64,000 nucleotides of DNA from UBA4416 sp964543545 (GCA_964543545.1 CAZIYT010000002.1:1-64000), one strand, 5' to 3'; numbered from the stretch's first letter, positions 7,113 to 15,707 are shown. Notes: generated by a model not told the origin, from the sequence alone. Numbers and translations: made by a program.

Positions 7113-9563
7113 CTACTTAATCCTTTCCTGCTCAGTCTCCGAGCCGCTGCCGGTATGCTTCGGCTTGTTGTTCGTGCTTTTTCCGAAGCGGTAAGAGAAT
7201 GTAAAAGAAGCCACCCGGGTGTCGCGTGGCCCATACCAGTTGGCATCGGTGAGGTACAGGTTATTGATGCGTCCCCTGACGCGGTTAGTATAGAGCACAT
7301 CGCTGAGGCTGAAGCGCAGGCTGCCCATGCTTTTCAGGATCTTCTTCTGCAGGCCCACGGTAATGTGCCCGTAATCCCCGAAGGAAAATTGTGAGTCGAT
7401 AAAGTTGGTGATGTACTCGCCGCTCAGCTCCGCGCTCCAGCCTTTCTTCAGGCTGAAGCTGTTGTTGCCGTTGATGTACCAGTACGTTCCGCTGGAGTTC
7501 AGGGTTTCCGTGTATAGCTGGCTCCTGTATTCGGCGTACTGTGTTTCCGTATAAATGGTGGTGGTCAGCCATTTGGTTACAGGGATGCTGCTTTCCAGCG
7601 ACAGGTTATAGTGTACGCTGGAGCCGATGTTGCCCGGGCGGCTGTAGTAAATGCCGTTGTTGATCTCGATCGTTTCCTGGATCTGGTCGCGCAGGTTATT
7701 GTATGAGGCCGTAATCGTGAAAAAACTTTTGAAGCTGTAGGCCAGCGATACGTTATGGGCAAAGGTCGGCTTGAGGTAAGGGTTCCCTTCATAAAACGTG
7801 TAGCGGTCGAGCGGCCTGATAAAAGGATTGAGATCGTGGTAGTAAGGGCGGTTGATACGTCTGCCGTAAGAAAGGTTCAGCACATGGTTGGAGGCGGAAT
7901 CGATCCGGTAAGAAGCATACAGGGTAGGGAAGAGGTTGTTGTAATGGCGGGTGAAGCCCGAAGCCGGCTTCATCGCATTGCCCAGCTGCTGCCCGTTGAG
8001 CACCGTGGACTCGAAACGCAGGCCGGCCTGCAGGTCGAAGCGCTTCAGGCTTTTGGAGAAGTTCACATAAGCTGCATTGATCATCTCATCGTATTTGAAA
8101 TGATTGCTCAGGTTATAATTATTTTCCGTGATGCCGTTGCGGGTAATCAGGTATACCGCGTCGTTATCCGTTTGTGTGTAGCTCGTTTTCAGGCCGGCAT
8201 CGAACTTGTCGTTCCCTTTTAAAGGCTGCGTGTAATCTGTTTTAAACGCATAGATATTGATGGAGGAAGGCAGCCCGCCGTTCTGGATATCAGAGTAAGT
8301 ATTACTACCATCAGGCAGGTATACATCGTTCTTGTAGAGCTGGTCGATGCGGTTCACATAAGACACATAATCGAGGTCGGCGGTCAGGGCTGTTCCGGTG
8401 GAGTCGAACTGGTGCCTGACGTTCAGGTTCACCAGGTTGTTCTGCAGCTTTCCCTTTTCCGTATTATCGGCAATGACATTGCTGCTGAGCGCGCCGTCCT
8501 GGCCGAGGAGGCTGGCATAATTATACGAGCTGGTAAAAGACTGATCATACATTCCTTTGCCCGAAATACCGATGGTGGTCTTATCGCTCAGGTAATAGTC
8601 CATGCCCAGCCTGGCATTGTAAAAGCTACTTTGCGGGTGTATGTAAGTATTCTGGCTGAAGATGGACTTGATGCTTTCATCATCGTTCTTATACTTACGG
8701 TCGATCGTGAGGTCATGAAAGCTGTTATGATAGCCATAGCTCAGGTTCGAAAACACCGTGAGTTTTTTGTTGCTGTAGTTCAGCGCCAGGCTGTTCATCG
8801 TGCGCGCATAGCGCCCCTGCGAATAATTGGCGCTCACATTGCCGTTGATGCCCGGCAGCTTATTCTTTTTGGTTTTGATGTTGATGATGCCCGAGCCTCC
8901 CGCTGCTTCGTAATGTGCCGGAGGATTGGTCATGATCTCTATTTGCCTGATGGTGCTGGAGGGCAGTGATTTCAGGTAGCTTTCCAACTCTGTGGCCGAC
9001 AAGTAAGTGGGCTTATCGTCGATCAGGATCATCACTCCCGCTTTGCCTTTCAGCTTAATGTTTCCCTGCTCATCCACCGTTACTCCCGGTGCTTTCGAGA
9101 GCACGTCGAGCGCATTGCCGCCGGCATTGGAGATGAGGGCATCGGGGTTCACAATCGTACGGTCGGCTTTACGCTCCACAAAAGGAATTTGTGAAGTGAC
9201 GGTTACCTCCTCGAGCTTTTTACCTTCCGCTTCCAGCTGTATGGCCGGCAGCTCCATCACTTGCCCTGCCGCCTTCAGCTCCAGGGATGGGCCCAGGTAT
9301 TTTTTTAATCCCAGTTGCTGTATCATCAGCCGGAAGGAGTCCTGCGGCAGGCCCGGGAATTCAAAATGGCCGTCGGCCTCGCTGAATGTTGTTTTATAAA
9401 GGCTCAGGTCGCGCGCTTTCAGCAAAGAAATGATGGCCTCGCCCAGGGGCTTCCCATCCTGGTCTTTCACCTGGCCGCGGATGCTGTTGTTGCTGCTTTG
9501 CGCCCCGGCAGAATAGGTTAGAATCATCAGGAACAGACAGGTGAAAAGGCCGGAGTATCTCAT
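7113..9563 (-). CDS. TonB-type outer-membrane receptor with carboxypeptidase-like N-domain
   Basis: An 816-residue outer-membrane protein from ATG 9563 (a TTG at 9572 lies just upstream). Signal peptide MRYSGLFTCLFLMILTYSAG; residues about 25-105 are a CarboxypepD_reg-like beta-sandwich; then a plug-like region with ERKADRTIVNPDALISNAG and ETMTNPPAHYEAAGG-type sequence (IEIMTNPPAHYEAAGGSGI); the rest is a beta-barrel ending in SFTYRFGK. This architecture is the OMP_b-brl_3 group of TonB-dependent receptors, which import or bind peptides, siderophores or glycans. No SusD partner is present, so the ligand is unknown. Confidence 0.88.
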   Translation of the reverse strand: MRYSGLFTCLFLMILTYSAGAQSSNNSIRGQVKDQDGKPLGEAIISLLKARDLSLYKTTFSEADGHFEFPGLPQDSFRLMIQQLGLKKYLGPSLELKAAGQVMELPAIQLEAEGKKLEEVTVTSQIPFVERKADRTIVNPDALISNAGGNALDVLSKAPGVTVDEQGNIKLKGKAGVMILIDDKPTYLSATELESYLKSLPSSTIRQIEIMTNPPAHYEAAGGSGIINIKTKKNKLPGINGNVSANYSQGRYARTMNSLALNYSNKKLTVFSNLSYGYHNSFHDLTIDRKYKNDDESIKSIFSQNTYIHPQSSFYNARLGMDYYLSDKTTIGISGKGMYDQSFTSSYNYASLLGQDGALSSNVIADNTEKGKLQNNLVNLNVRHQFDSTGTALTADLDYVSYVNRIDQLYKNDVYLPDGSNTYSDIQNGGLPSSINIYAFKTDYTQPLKGNDKFDAGLKTSYTQTDNDAVYLITRNGITENNYNLSNHFKYDEMINAAYVNFSKSLKRFDLQAGLRFESTVLNGQQLGNAMKPASGFTRHYNNLFPTLYASYRIDSASNHVLNLSYGRRINRPYYHDLNPFIRPLDRYTFYEGNPYLKPTFAHNVSLAYSFKSFFTITASYNNLRDQIQETIEINNGIYYSRPGNIGSSVHYNLSLESSIPVTKWLTTTIYTETQYAEYRSQLYTETLNSSGTYWYINGNNSFSLKKGWSAELSGEYITNFIDSQFSFGDYGHITVGLQKKILKSMGSLRFSLSDVLYTNRVRGRINNLYLTDANWYGPRDTRVASFTFSYRFGKSTNNKPKHTGSGSETEQERIK

Positions 9564-9689
9564 AAAATGCAAGTTTAATCATTTTCAGGATAGCTTCGTT
9601 TTGTTTTTGATATAAGGCGTATAGGCGAGTTAGCTGGTTAATAGAAAATGTAATCTGTGGTTACCAAAAACACTTTCTTGTATGTTTAG

Positions 9690-9838
9690 TTTTGGGCGTC
9701 CGGGCGCGCTTTTCACTCCAATCTTTTGCAAAGAACAGGCAAAAGGATTTCCGCTACAATCGCTGACGCGGGATACACTCACAATCAGGAAAAACTGAAA
9801 CTAATGAGTTAAACCCGCGCCAGCTAGGGCGCCCAAAA
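9690..9838. repeat. 149-bp dispersed element bounded by inverted repeats (copy 1)
   Basis: TTTTGGGCGTCC at 9690-9701 faces its near-complement GGGCGCCCAAAA at 9827-9838. Inside, CTTTTGC and GCAAAAG form a 7-bp stem with a 9-base loop (9723-9745), and CGCGGG/CCCGCG form a further inner pair. A homologous core lies at 56689-56744 in the opposite orientation with the same stem and a changed loop. This is consistent with a mobile, MITE- or REP-like palindromic repeat. Confidence 0.65.
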
Positions 9839-9978
9839 GAAAATAGGTCGAGTTTGAAAACGTCATTCCTGAGTTTAATGGCTCTTAATTGAAGAGGAAA
9901 GACAACTTATGAGCAGATCAACAGGATAGCCGAAGCAAAACCTTTTTGATTAAATTTAAGTCGAATTAACGTTCCGTT

Positions 9979-10010
9979 TTTGTGTAAAACCAAAAGGTGT
10001 AATACATTTG
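9979..10010 (+). promoter_or_regulatory. Bacteroidota-type promoter of the thioredoxin-like gene
   Basis: TTTG at 9979-9982, a 20-base spacer and TACATTTG at 10003-10010 match the -33/-7 consensus TTTG/TAnnTTTG. Transcription would start near 10017, giving a leader of about 13 bases before ATG 10030. Confidence 0.7.
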
Positions 10011-10029
10011 TCGCCAAAATTGAACAACG

Positions 10030-10593
10030 ATGAATTTCCAGGAATACCTGCACTACTTTGAAGAGGTGCTGAACAGCGAAGCACCGGCAGCGCCATACGA
10101 TAATCCCGATTACCTCAATTATACTAAGCTCAACTGGGCGAGGATGAACCGCTGGCTGAAAACAGCCGGACTATCCGAAGACATGAAGGCAACCGTAAAA
10201 GCAATCCATGAGCCACAGCAATGGATTGTCATCACGGAACCCTGGTGCGGAGATGCGGCGCATGTGGTGCCTTTCCTGCAGCTCATCGCATTGGAGAATC
10301 CGCTGATCACTGCCGTCTATGAGCTGCGCGACTCCGAGCCTCACCGCATCAATTCATACCTTACCAATGGGGGGAAATCCATTCCCAAGCTGGTGATCAG
10401 GAATGCACAGAACGAGGATATTGCCGTATGGGGCCCCAGGCCAGCCAAATGCCAGGAAGTATATGCAACACTCACGGCTCAGAAGGCAGACCTCGAAACT
10501 CTGAAAACAGGCTTGCAAAACTGGTACAATGCCGATAAAGGAAAAGAGATCCAGGCTGAGCTCAGCGCCTTACTCAGCACCGTAAAAGCCTGA
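10030..10593 (+). CDS. Thioredoxin-like protein with WCGD active-site variant
   Basis: A 187-residue cytosolic protein of the thioredoxin_9-like group common in Bacteroidota. WIVITEPWCGDAAHVVPFL (64-82) aligns with the thioredoxin active-site strand and helix, but CxxC is replaced by Cys73-Gly-Asp75-Ala. SIPKLVIRN (about 118-126) supplies the cis-proline. With a single cysteine it cannot act as a simple disulfide reductase; a monothiol or peroxidase-linked role is possible but not shown. It is monocistronic with a strong promoter directly upstream. Confidence 0.82.
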   Translation: MNFQEYLHYFEEVLNSEAPAAPYDNPDYLNYTKLNWARMNRWLKTAGLSEDMKATVKAIHEPQQWIVITEPWCGDAAHVVPFLQLIALENPLITAVYELRDSEPHRINSYLTNGGKSIPKLVIRNAQNEDIAVWGPRPAKCQEVYATLTAQKADLETLKTGLQNWYNADKGKEIQAELSALLSTVKA

Positions 10594-10631
10594 TCCTACA
10601 GGAACCGGGACAGCGCCATATAAGGTATAAT

Positions 10632-11050
10632 GGTTTGAAAATCAGTGTGGGAAAAAAACACATACCATATAAGGCATATAAGTTCATATAAGAAAAGATA
10701 AAACGAATTCTTTTTCATTATTTCTTAATCCTGTTAAACAACAACCTTATCTGTCCTTACATGTCTTATATGGTTTAAAAATCAGCGTGGGAAAAAAACA
10801 TACCATATAAGGCATATAAGTTCATAGAAGAAAGGATAAAAAGGAATTCTTTTCTGCTATTCCTAATCATATTATACAGCAACCTTATCTGTCCTTACAT
10901 GTCTTATGTGGTTTAAAAATCAGCACGGAAAAAATATACCATATAAGGCATATAAGTTCATATAAGAAAAGATAAATGAATTCTTTTCATCTTAAACAAC
11001 AGCCTTATATGTCCTTACATGTCTTATATGGTTAAAAAAAACAGCCATAC
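10632..11050. repeat. Tandem array of three ~140-bp units with long inverted arms
   Basis: GGTTTRAAAATCAG recurs at 10632, 10772 and 10910, and a degenerate copy starts at 11030, giving periods of 140, 138 and 120. Each unit has a right arm CCATATAAGGCATATAAG continuing TTCATATAAG, with CATATAAG repeated every 10 bases, and a left arm CTTATCTGTCCTTACATGTC continuing TTATATGG that is roughly its reverse complement. Each junction can thus form a hairpin with a loop around GTTTAAAAATCAGCGTGGGA. No ORF crosses it. The 10-bp phasing matches one DNA helical turn. Confidence 0.8.
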
Positions 11051-11059
11051 CTATTTTGG

Positions 11060-11719
11060 TTAGCCGTAAATAGCCAGTAAATTATTCTGCACCACGAAAT
11101 CAATCAGATCCAGGGTACTGGAGGTGTTGGTTTTTTTGGAAATATTGTAGCGGTGCCCTTCAATGGTGCGCACACTCAGGTTGAGCAGCCTGGCAATGTC
11201 ATTATTTGTTTTTTTATTGCAGACCAGCTTAATGATCTCGACCTCGCGCCTGGTAAGCTCGGTATCCGGTACCAGCGCCGGGATGGAAGGAATCCGCTTG
11301 ATCATCCGGGCCATCACCGCCGATACCTTATGGTCGTAGTAATAGCCCAGGTCGTGTACAGATTGGATCGCATCCACAATGTCTTCGATATCGCTGTTCT
11401 TCGAGATAAAGCCACAGGCTCCGTTCTTGATGAATTCAATGATGTAGCCGTCATTGAAGTGTGTGCTCATGATGAGCACTTTCAGCCCCGGGTATTTCTC
11501 CAGCACCTTGTCCATGGTCTCTTTGCCGTTCATTACCGGCATTTCAATGTCCAGCAGGATCACATCCGGCATGCAGGTACGCAGCGACTCCAGGAGCTCT
11601 TTCCCATTAGCAGCATCCAGCACCACATTCAGCTGGTTGTATTCTTTCAACAGCATTTTTAAGCCTTGCCTCAATACCAGGTGATCGTCTACAATACCGA
11701 TATGGATCTTTTTTTTCAT
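11060..11719 (-). CDS. NarL/FixJ-type response regulator
   Basis: A 219-residue two-component regulator. Receiver domain about 5-120 with acidic pair Asp11-Asp12, phospho-acceptor Asp57 in LLDIEMPVMNG and the conserved Lys in FISKNS. The LuxR-type helix-turn-helix lies at about 150-212 (LTRREVEIIKLVCNKKTNND, then IARLLNLSVRTIEGHRYNI). The start ATG overlaps the kinase stop by four bases, so both are co-translated and form a cognate pair. It is the final gene of a three-gene operon. DNA targets are not evident. Confidence 0.92.
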   Translation of the reverse strand: MKKKIHIGIVDDHLVLRQGLKMLLKEYNQLNVVLDAANGKELLESLRTCMPDVILLDIEMPVMNGKETMDKVLEKYPGLKVLIMSTHFNDGYIIEFIKNGACGFISKNSDIEDIVDAIQSVHDLGYYYDHKVSAVMARMIKRIPSIPALVPDTELTRREVEIIKLVCNKKTNNDIARLLNLSVRTIEGHRYNISKKTNTSSTLDLIDFVVQNNLLAIYG

Positions 11720-12531
11720 GCCTGGAAAGGAATGCTCAGTTCGATAGAGGATAATTTAGCAGAAGTGCGGTAATTGATATTTGCACCGAGCAGGAGTGAG
11801 CGGGCCTTCAGCGATTTCAATCCAAGCCCTTTGGAATTTTCGGTGTACACTTCCATCTCTTCGTTACTCACGCCTTTGCCGTTATGAATGAATTCAAAGA
11901 CGATCCGGCCTTTTACCTTTTGGGTCACCATCCGGAGCTGGCTGCATTTCGAATGCTTGAAGAGGTTGTTCAGAATTTCGAGGCAGATTCTGTAGATGTT
12001 GAGCTGGTCCTGTTTGTCAAATACTTCCAGTTCTTCCAGCTTGATGTGGCTTTCAAAATCTACGCGCAGGTCGTCCGTTTGCTGTGCCGTGCGCACATAT
12101 TCTTCCAGGGCCTTTAGCAGGCCGAATTGGTGCAGGAAAGATGGAATCAGGTCATGGCAGGTGGTGCGGATCCCTTCAATGGCCTTGTCCAGCAGGTCCG
12201 AGTCTTTTTTCAGGTTCTCGGGATCGAAGGTGTTCTTTTGTACCGCCATCCGATGCCGGCTCAGGTTAAGCTTGAGTACCACCAATAAAGGATTGATCTC
12301 ATCATGAAGGTTCCTGGCTATTTTTTCCTTCTGTTGCTCTTCCACTTCTACGGAAGCTTTAAACAGGTTGATTTGCCTTTCCTGCTCCATCATCTGGATG
12401 TGCGCTTCCTTTAACAGCATTTTGCGCTGGTAGTAAACCACGAAAATAATGATAATGGCTGCCAGGAACAGTGTCATCATGATCCCTAAGGTGATTAGCA
12501 ATTTTACGTTTGTGATGTCTGCGTTTTCCAA
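11716..12531 (-). CDS. NarX-type sensor histidine kinase (HisKA_3)
   Basis: A 271-residue kinase with one N-terminal transmembrane helix (about 10-33), a short coiled segment, the HisKA_3 H-box KIARNLHDEINP with His76, and a C-terminal HATPase domain with NNLFKHS and GKGVSNEE-type N and G boxes; NSKGLGLKSLKARS is the G2 region. No periplasmic sensor domain exists, so the signal may come from a partner. The start is TTG at 12531, overlapping the seven-helix gene by 28 bases; ATG at 12480 is an alternative that would still keep most of the helix. It pairs with the regulator that follows. Confidence 0.88.
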   Translation of the reverse strand: MENADITNVKLLITLGIMMTLFLAAIIIIFVVYYQRKMLLKEAHIQMMEQERQINLFKASVEVEEQQKEKIARNLHDEINPLLVVLKLNLSRHRMAVQKNTFDPENLKKDSDLLDKAIEGIRTTCHDLIPSFLHQFGLLKALEEYVRTAQQTDDLRVDFESHIKLEELEVFDKQDQLNIYRICLEILNNLFKHSKCSQLRMVTQKVKGRIVFEFIHNGKGVSNEEMEVYTENSKGLGLKSLKARSLLLGANINYRTSAKLSSIELSIPFQA

Positions 12532-13157
12532 AATCCGATGCTGATTAAAATGAGAAATAAAATATTAACAAGAGAATGCCATAAGCCCCAGAGCTCATAG
12601 AAACCGTATTGAGAATGGGTGAGCAGGTAGTTGCTGAACAGGTGCAGAAAGAACGTACCGGTAAAATAAAATAAAAAAGCCGAGTTGATCCAGAACACGG
12701 GAGCATTGAGGATATTGGAGTAAGTGCTTTTCTGCAGGAGCTGATGAAAGGTCAGTACCGAAAACAAGGTCACCATCACCGATTCGAGCGTGACCGAAAC
12801 ATGATTCAGTATATCCTTATCAAGGGTCACGATCTGTTGAACGGAAATTACCAGGAAAAGAAATCCAGCCACGATGCTCAATACCTTGAAATTCCGGGAT
12901 TCGAAAAAGCGGTAATAAAAGAACGAAATGGTCAGTGCTTCCACGATAGAGTAAATGTTGAGCAATGATGTATTCCTGGAGATCGATAAATATTCGTAGA
13001 ACAGGTTGACAAATTCCGTCAACGTTGCAAAAACGACTAACAGCAAAATTATTTTTTCGTTCTCCCCTAAAAAACGGTAGCGGTAACAGCCTATGATCAA
13101 CGGAAAGATTGAAAAATAAGCAGCGAAGTAACTTAATATGTCGTACAGGGGATTCAA
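12504..13157 (-). CDS. Seven-helix membrane protein upstream of the kinase
   Basis: A 217-residue integral membrane protein with about seven hydrophobic helices and short loops; it has no signal peptide or catalytic motif I recognise. FFESRNFKVLSIVAGFLFLV and LNAPVFWINSAFLFYFTGTF are representative. The only in-frame start is TTG 13157. It is first in an operon with the histidine kinase (overlap 28 bases) and the NarL-type regulator. Because the kinase lacks a sensory domain, this protein is a reasonable candidate for the membrane sensor, by inference from context. Confidence 0.6.
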   Translation of the reverse strand: MNPLYDILSYFAAYFSIFPLIIGCYRYRFLGENEKIILLLVVFATLTEFVNLFYEYLSISRNTSLLNIYSIVEALTISFFYYRFFESRNFKVLSIVAGFLFLVISVQQIVTLDKDILNHVSVTLESVMVTLFSVLTFHQLLQKSTYSNILNAPVFWINSAFLFYFTGTFFLHLFSNYLLTHSQYGFYELWGLWHSLVNILFLILISIGFWKTQTSQT

Positions 13158-13183
13158 ATAACGTATTATTGGATAAAAATAAA

Positions 13184-13211
13184 AAAAAGGCGCATATAAA
13201 TGCGCCTTTTT
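13184..13211 (-). terminator. Rho-independent terminator of the small cysteine-tailed protein gene
   Basis: Eleven-base stem AAAAAGGCGCA / TGCGCCTTTTT around the loop TATAAA, with a T run on the minus strand. It separates the gene ending at 13234 from the operon starting at 13157. Confidence 0.85.
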
Positions 13212-13233
13212 CGCTTAATAGTTGCTCTTACGA

Positions 13234-13551
13234 TTAAATCCCACTGTTCAACGGGTTGTTATTCGCGCATAATGGAGGACAAGGCCTCGCCCTTTCAGCA
13301 ATAATACCGGTATGCAGGTCATTCTCATTGGCATCGGTGCCTACCATAATCAACTGGTGCTTGCCCTCCTCGTCGGTGGCATGATAGCACCGGATGCCCA
13401 CGCAGCCCGGCTGAGCAAGAATTTTTTGAATGATCTTGTAGCCGAAAAAATGCCCTGTCGTTTTATTGGGGTTATTTGCTCTGTACGTTGCAGTCCATTT
13501 TGCTGCCGTTTCGATCGGGAACTCTTCCGCTTCGTCGCCTGTAAATGCCAT
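13234..13551 (-). CDS. Small conserved-looking protein with C-terminal CPPLC motif
   Basis: A 105-residue protein with no signal peptide or membrane helix. The central part GHFFGYKIIQKILAQPGCVG, continuing IRCYHAT, and the segment MVGTDANENDLHTGIIAERA look like a compact folded domain; the tail is RPCPPLCANNNPLNSG. I do not recognise a named Pfam family, though similar short proteins with a CPxxC-NPLN tail seem to recur in Bacteroidota. It lies on the same strand immediately upstream of the 7TM/kinase/regulator operon but has its own terminator. A link to that sensory system is inference from position. Confidence 0.6.
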   Translation of the reverse strand: MAFTGDEAEEFPIETAAKWTATYRANNPNKTTGHFFGYKIIQKILAQPGCVGIRCYHATDEEGKHQLIMVGTDANENDLHTGIIAERARPCPPLCANNNPLNSGI

Positions 13552-13815
13552 AAATTTTTTTGGTTTTAGGGGTTAGTTATTAAATTATTTACAGTTATCA
13601 TACGTTGATTTTCAAAAAGGGTTTTGATTTTTTGGATAAAGATGCAGCGAATTGCCACACGCTTTTAAGTAGGGCTAATAATCAGAGGATTAAAAAAAAT
13701 ACCTAAGCTTAAAAGCAGGTAATTATACGCAAGTTAATTAAGTAGTATTACTTAGGGAAAAAATCAGGTATTACTACTTGTTTTTTCTGCCTGGTATAAT
13801 TTATACTTTTACCGG

Positions 13816-13998
13816 GTGAGTGAAAAGCTTTATATAGCAGACGGGAAGATCGATACAAGTCCCGAAGCCATTAACTACTGGGCCGGCGAATTCAGGTGTT
13901 CCGACAAGGATCTGATTGAAGCGGTAGCCCGGATAGGTAACGGATATACCATTCTATTATTGTACCTGGAAATGAACCGTCTCATAAAAGACGAATAA
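13816..13998 (+). CDS. Short DUF3606-like protein
   Basis: A 60-residue protein starting at GTG 13816. The pattern IDTSPEAINYWAGEFRCSDK, then DLIEAVARIGN, follows the DUF3606 plan (Y-W, then L-x-x-A-V-x-x-I/V-G). The function of the family is unknown. The upstream DNA has TATACTTTT, a -7-like box, at about 13802-13810, which would leave almost no leader. It sits between the sensory locus and a DUF1345 protein in convergent orientation with the latter. Confidence 0.55.
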   Translation: MSEKLYIADGKIDTSPEAINYWAGEFRCSDKDLIEAVARIGNGYTILLLYLEMNRLIKDE

Positions 13999-14002
13999 GG
14001 GC

Positions 14003-14659
14003 TTAGTGACTGATGCCGGCCACCAGGTTCACCATCAGTGCCACCACAAAGGTATTCAGGCCAAAGGAAAGCAAACCATGCAACAGAACAAGCCGCCTCA
14101 GGGACTTTGAGCGGATCGTCACATCCGATACCTGGAAGGTGCAGCCGATCACAAAAGCGAAATAAGCAAAATCAAGGTAGTCGGGATCTTCAGTGCCCGG
14201 GAAATTCAAACCCCGCGCCGCTTTTTTTTCATCGTTATAATATAAGTGCGCATAGTGAAATGTAAACACCGTGTGGATCATCACCCAGGAGATCAGCATT
14301 CCCGAAATAGCAGTAATGGAGAAGAAGGCCTTGTCGTAGGTTTGCTCCTCTTTGGAAATAATCAGCAGGAAAAGAGTAACCACACTGGCCAGCGAGGCCA
14401 GGAGGATCATCGCCAATACAAAGGCCGAGCTGCCGTCGTCGTTCATCGCCGTTTTTTTGATTTGCGTCACGCTACGCCTGAACAGGATCAGTAAGTTCAT
14501 AACAGTATAGCTCAAAGCAAAGGCAATCCAGGTGAGGATGATGATCATGAGGTTGCTGAGCCTGTGCCCCGGAAGGCAGAAGAAAACCAGTGCGCCCACC
14601 GTAAGGCTTATGAGCAGGCGGTGTACAGGATGTAAGGTAATGATGGCTTTGCCGGTCAT
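14003..14659 (-). CDS. DUF1345 family membrane protein
   Basis: A 218-residue inner-membrane protein with five or six helices. The signature HTVFTFHYAHLYYNDEKKAA, then GLNFPGTEDPDYLDFAYFAF and VIGCTFQVSDV, is diagnostic of DUF1345. The longer ORF start at 14734 would lie inside the terminator hairpin of the upstream gene, so ATG 14659 is chosen. The family's role is unknown. It converges on the DUF3606-like gene with a gap of only four bases. Confidence 0.85.
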   Translation of the reverse strand: MTGKAIITLHPVHRLLISLTVGALVFFCLPGHRLSNLMIIILTWIAFALSYTVMNLLILFRRSVTQIKKTAMNDDGSSAFVLAMILLASLASVVTLFLLIISKEEQTYDKAFFSITAISGMLISWVMIHTVFTFHYAHLYYNDEKKAARGLNFPGTEDPDYLDFAYFAFVIGCTFQVSDVTIRSKSLRRLVLLHGLLSFGLNTFVVALMVNLVAGISH

Positions 14660-14706
14660 AATAGGGTTGTTATATCGTAAAAATAGAACAATAACGGCAC
14701 AAATGG

Positions 14707-14742
14707 AAAAATCCATGACACTACCTGGTGTCATGGATTTTT
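14707..14742 (-). terminator. Terminator of the outer-membrane barrel gene
   Basis: A perfect 15-bp stem, AAAAATCCATGACAC (14707-14721) and GTGTCATGGATTTTT (14728-14742), with a six-base loop. It ends the gene stopping at 14764 and decides the downstream start at 14659. Confidence 0.9.
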
Positions 14743-14763
14743 AATTAGATATAGGAACAGCTC

Positions 14764-15393
14764 TTAGAAACCAAAGTTGATTCCGGCGTCGAGCCTCACG
14801 TTGCCGTTAAGGTCATTTTCCGGATTGCCGGAATACACATCCATAAAGCCCTGGTAGTAGCTGGCGTCCACATTGATCCAGATGGCGCGTGCGATGCGGT
14901 AGTTGAAGCCGGCAGTGATCTTGCCGCCCAGGTCAATGGAGCTGGCATTCGTGCTGTTTACCTCGCCAACCAGGATGCCTACCGATGGGCCTAAGGTCAC
15001 TTTCGGCCTGAAGTCCTTATCATAGTCTCTGAAGAAGTAAATCGCTTTTACAGGAATGCGGATGTAATCCAGCGTCACCTGCCTGTCGTATCCCGCACCG
15101 GTTTCCGGGTCCGTAAACTCAAATTTCACACCTTCCATAGAATATAAGGCATCCACGCCTAATCCCCAGTGCTTGCCCGGTGCATAGATGGCCGAAACAC
15201 CGGCATCCCAGGAAGGGCAAAAAATGTAATTCTTGTAAGGCATCATAAAGGAATGCCCGAAGCCGCCTTTTAAGCCAATCGAAAATTTAGATTGTTCGAT
15301 GGGGGCGGGAGGGTCGATCTTATTGTTGTTATCCTGTGAATAAGCGGCCAATGCAGAAGCGACCAGTGCTATCGTTGTAATCAGGTGTTTCAT
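14764..15393 (-). CDS. Outer-membrane beta-barrel protein (PorT-like)
   Basis: A 209-residue protein with a signal peptide (cleaved after about AAYSQ) and alternating amphipathic strands: KFSIGLKGGFGHSF, WDAGVSAIYAPGKHWGLGVD, GVKFEF, and a C-terminal strand ending in GINFGF, the terminal aromatic typical of Bam substrates. It fits the outer membrane beta-barrel/PorT-like group widespread in Bacteroidota, usually eight strands. It is monocistronic. Its ligand or role is unknown. Confidence 0.8.
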   Translation of the reverse strand: MKHLITTIALVASALAAYSQDNNNKIDPPAPIEQSKFSIGLKGGFGHSFMMPYKNYIFCPSWDAGVSAIYAPGKHWGLGVDALYSMEGVKFEFTDPETGAGYDRQVTLDYIRIPVKAIYFFRDYDKDFRPKVTLGPSVGILVGEVNSTNASSIDLGGKITAGFNYRIARAIWINVDASYYQGFMDVYSGNPENDLNGNVRLDAGINFGF

Positions 15394-15707
15394 AAGTTGT
15401 GTTGTTTAGGGTTGTTGTTTGGTTTCTTGTCATGATAGTCAAAACTTAATACCAGAATAAGGAATTTTAATTCTGTTGTTTTTTTGGATTTAAGGAAAGG
15501 CCTTTGTAAAGTCTTATCAACAAAGGGATTCGCTCAAATCATCACTTTTTTTTACGGAAGTAAATGTAGATTACTTTCCCCATGGGCTTTGTCTGTTTCA
15601 GGGACCTGGGTAAAATGAGGGACGGAAAGCCCCGAAAACACACGGACTGCGCTCTAAGGGTTTTTTCTGTGCACGGTGTTTGATGGGATAGCGGCAAAAC
15701 TATTATT
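15394..15707. other. Divergent intergenic region
   Basis: About 310 bases between the barrel gene (minus) and the OmpA-type gene (plus). It must hold both promoters, but I see no box close enough to the -33/-7 consensus to mark, and no ORF. Confidence 0.5.

Larger units (their letters stand above)
9573..10029. other. Intergenic region holding a palindromic element and a promoter
   Basis: No coding region is supported here. The stretch is divergent, between the receptor (minus) and the thioredoxin-like gene (plus). It carries the 149-bp inverted-repeat element described separately (9690-9838) and the promoter at 9979-10010. Confidence 0.6.

Noticed and set aside
10632..11050. CRISPR array
   Set aside because: Units are about 140 bases and imperfect throughout, without short identical repeats and unique spacers; no cas genes are present.
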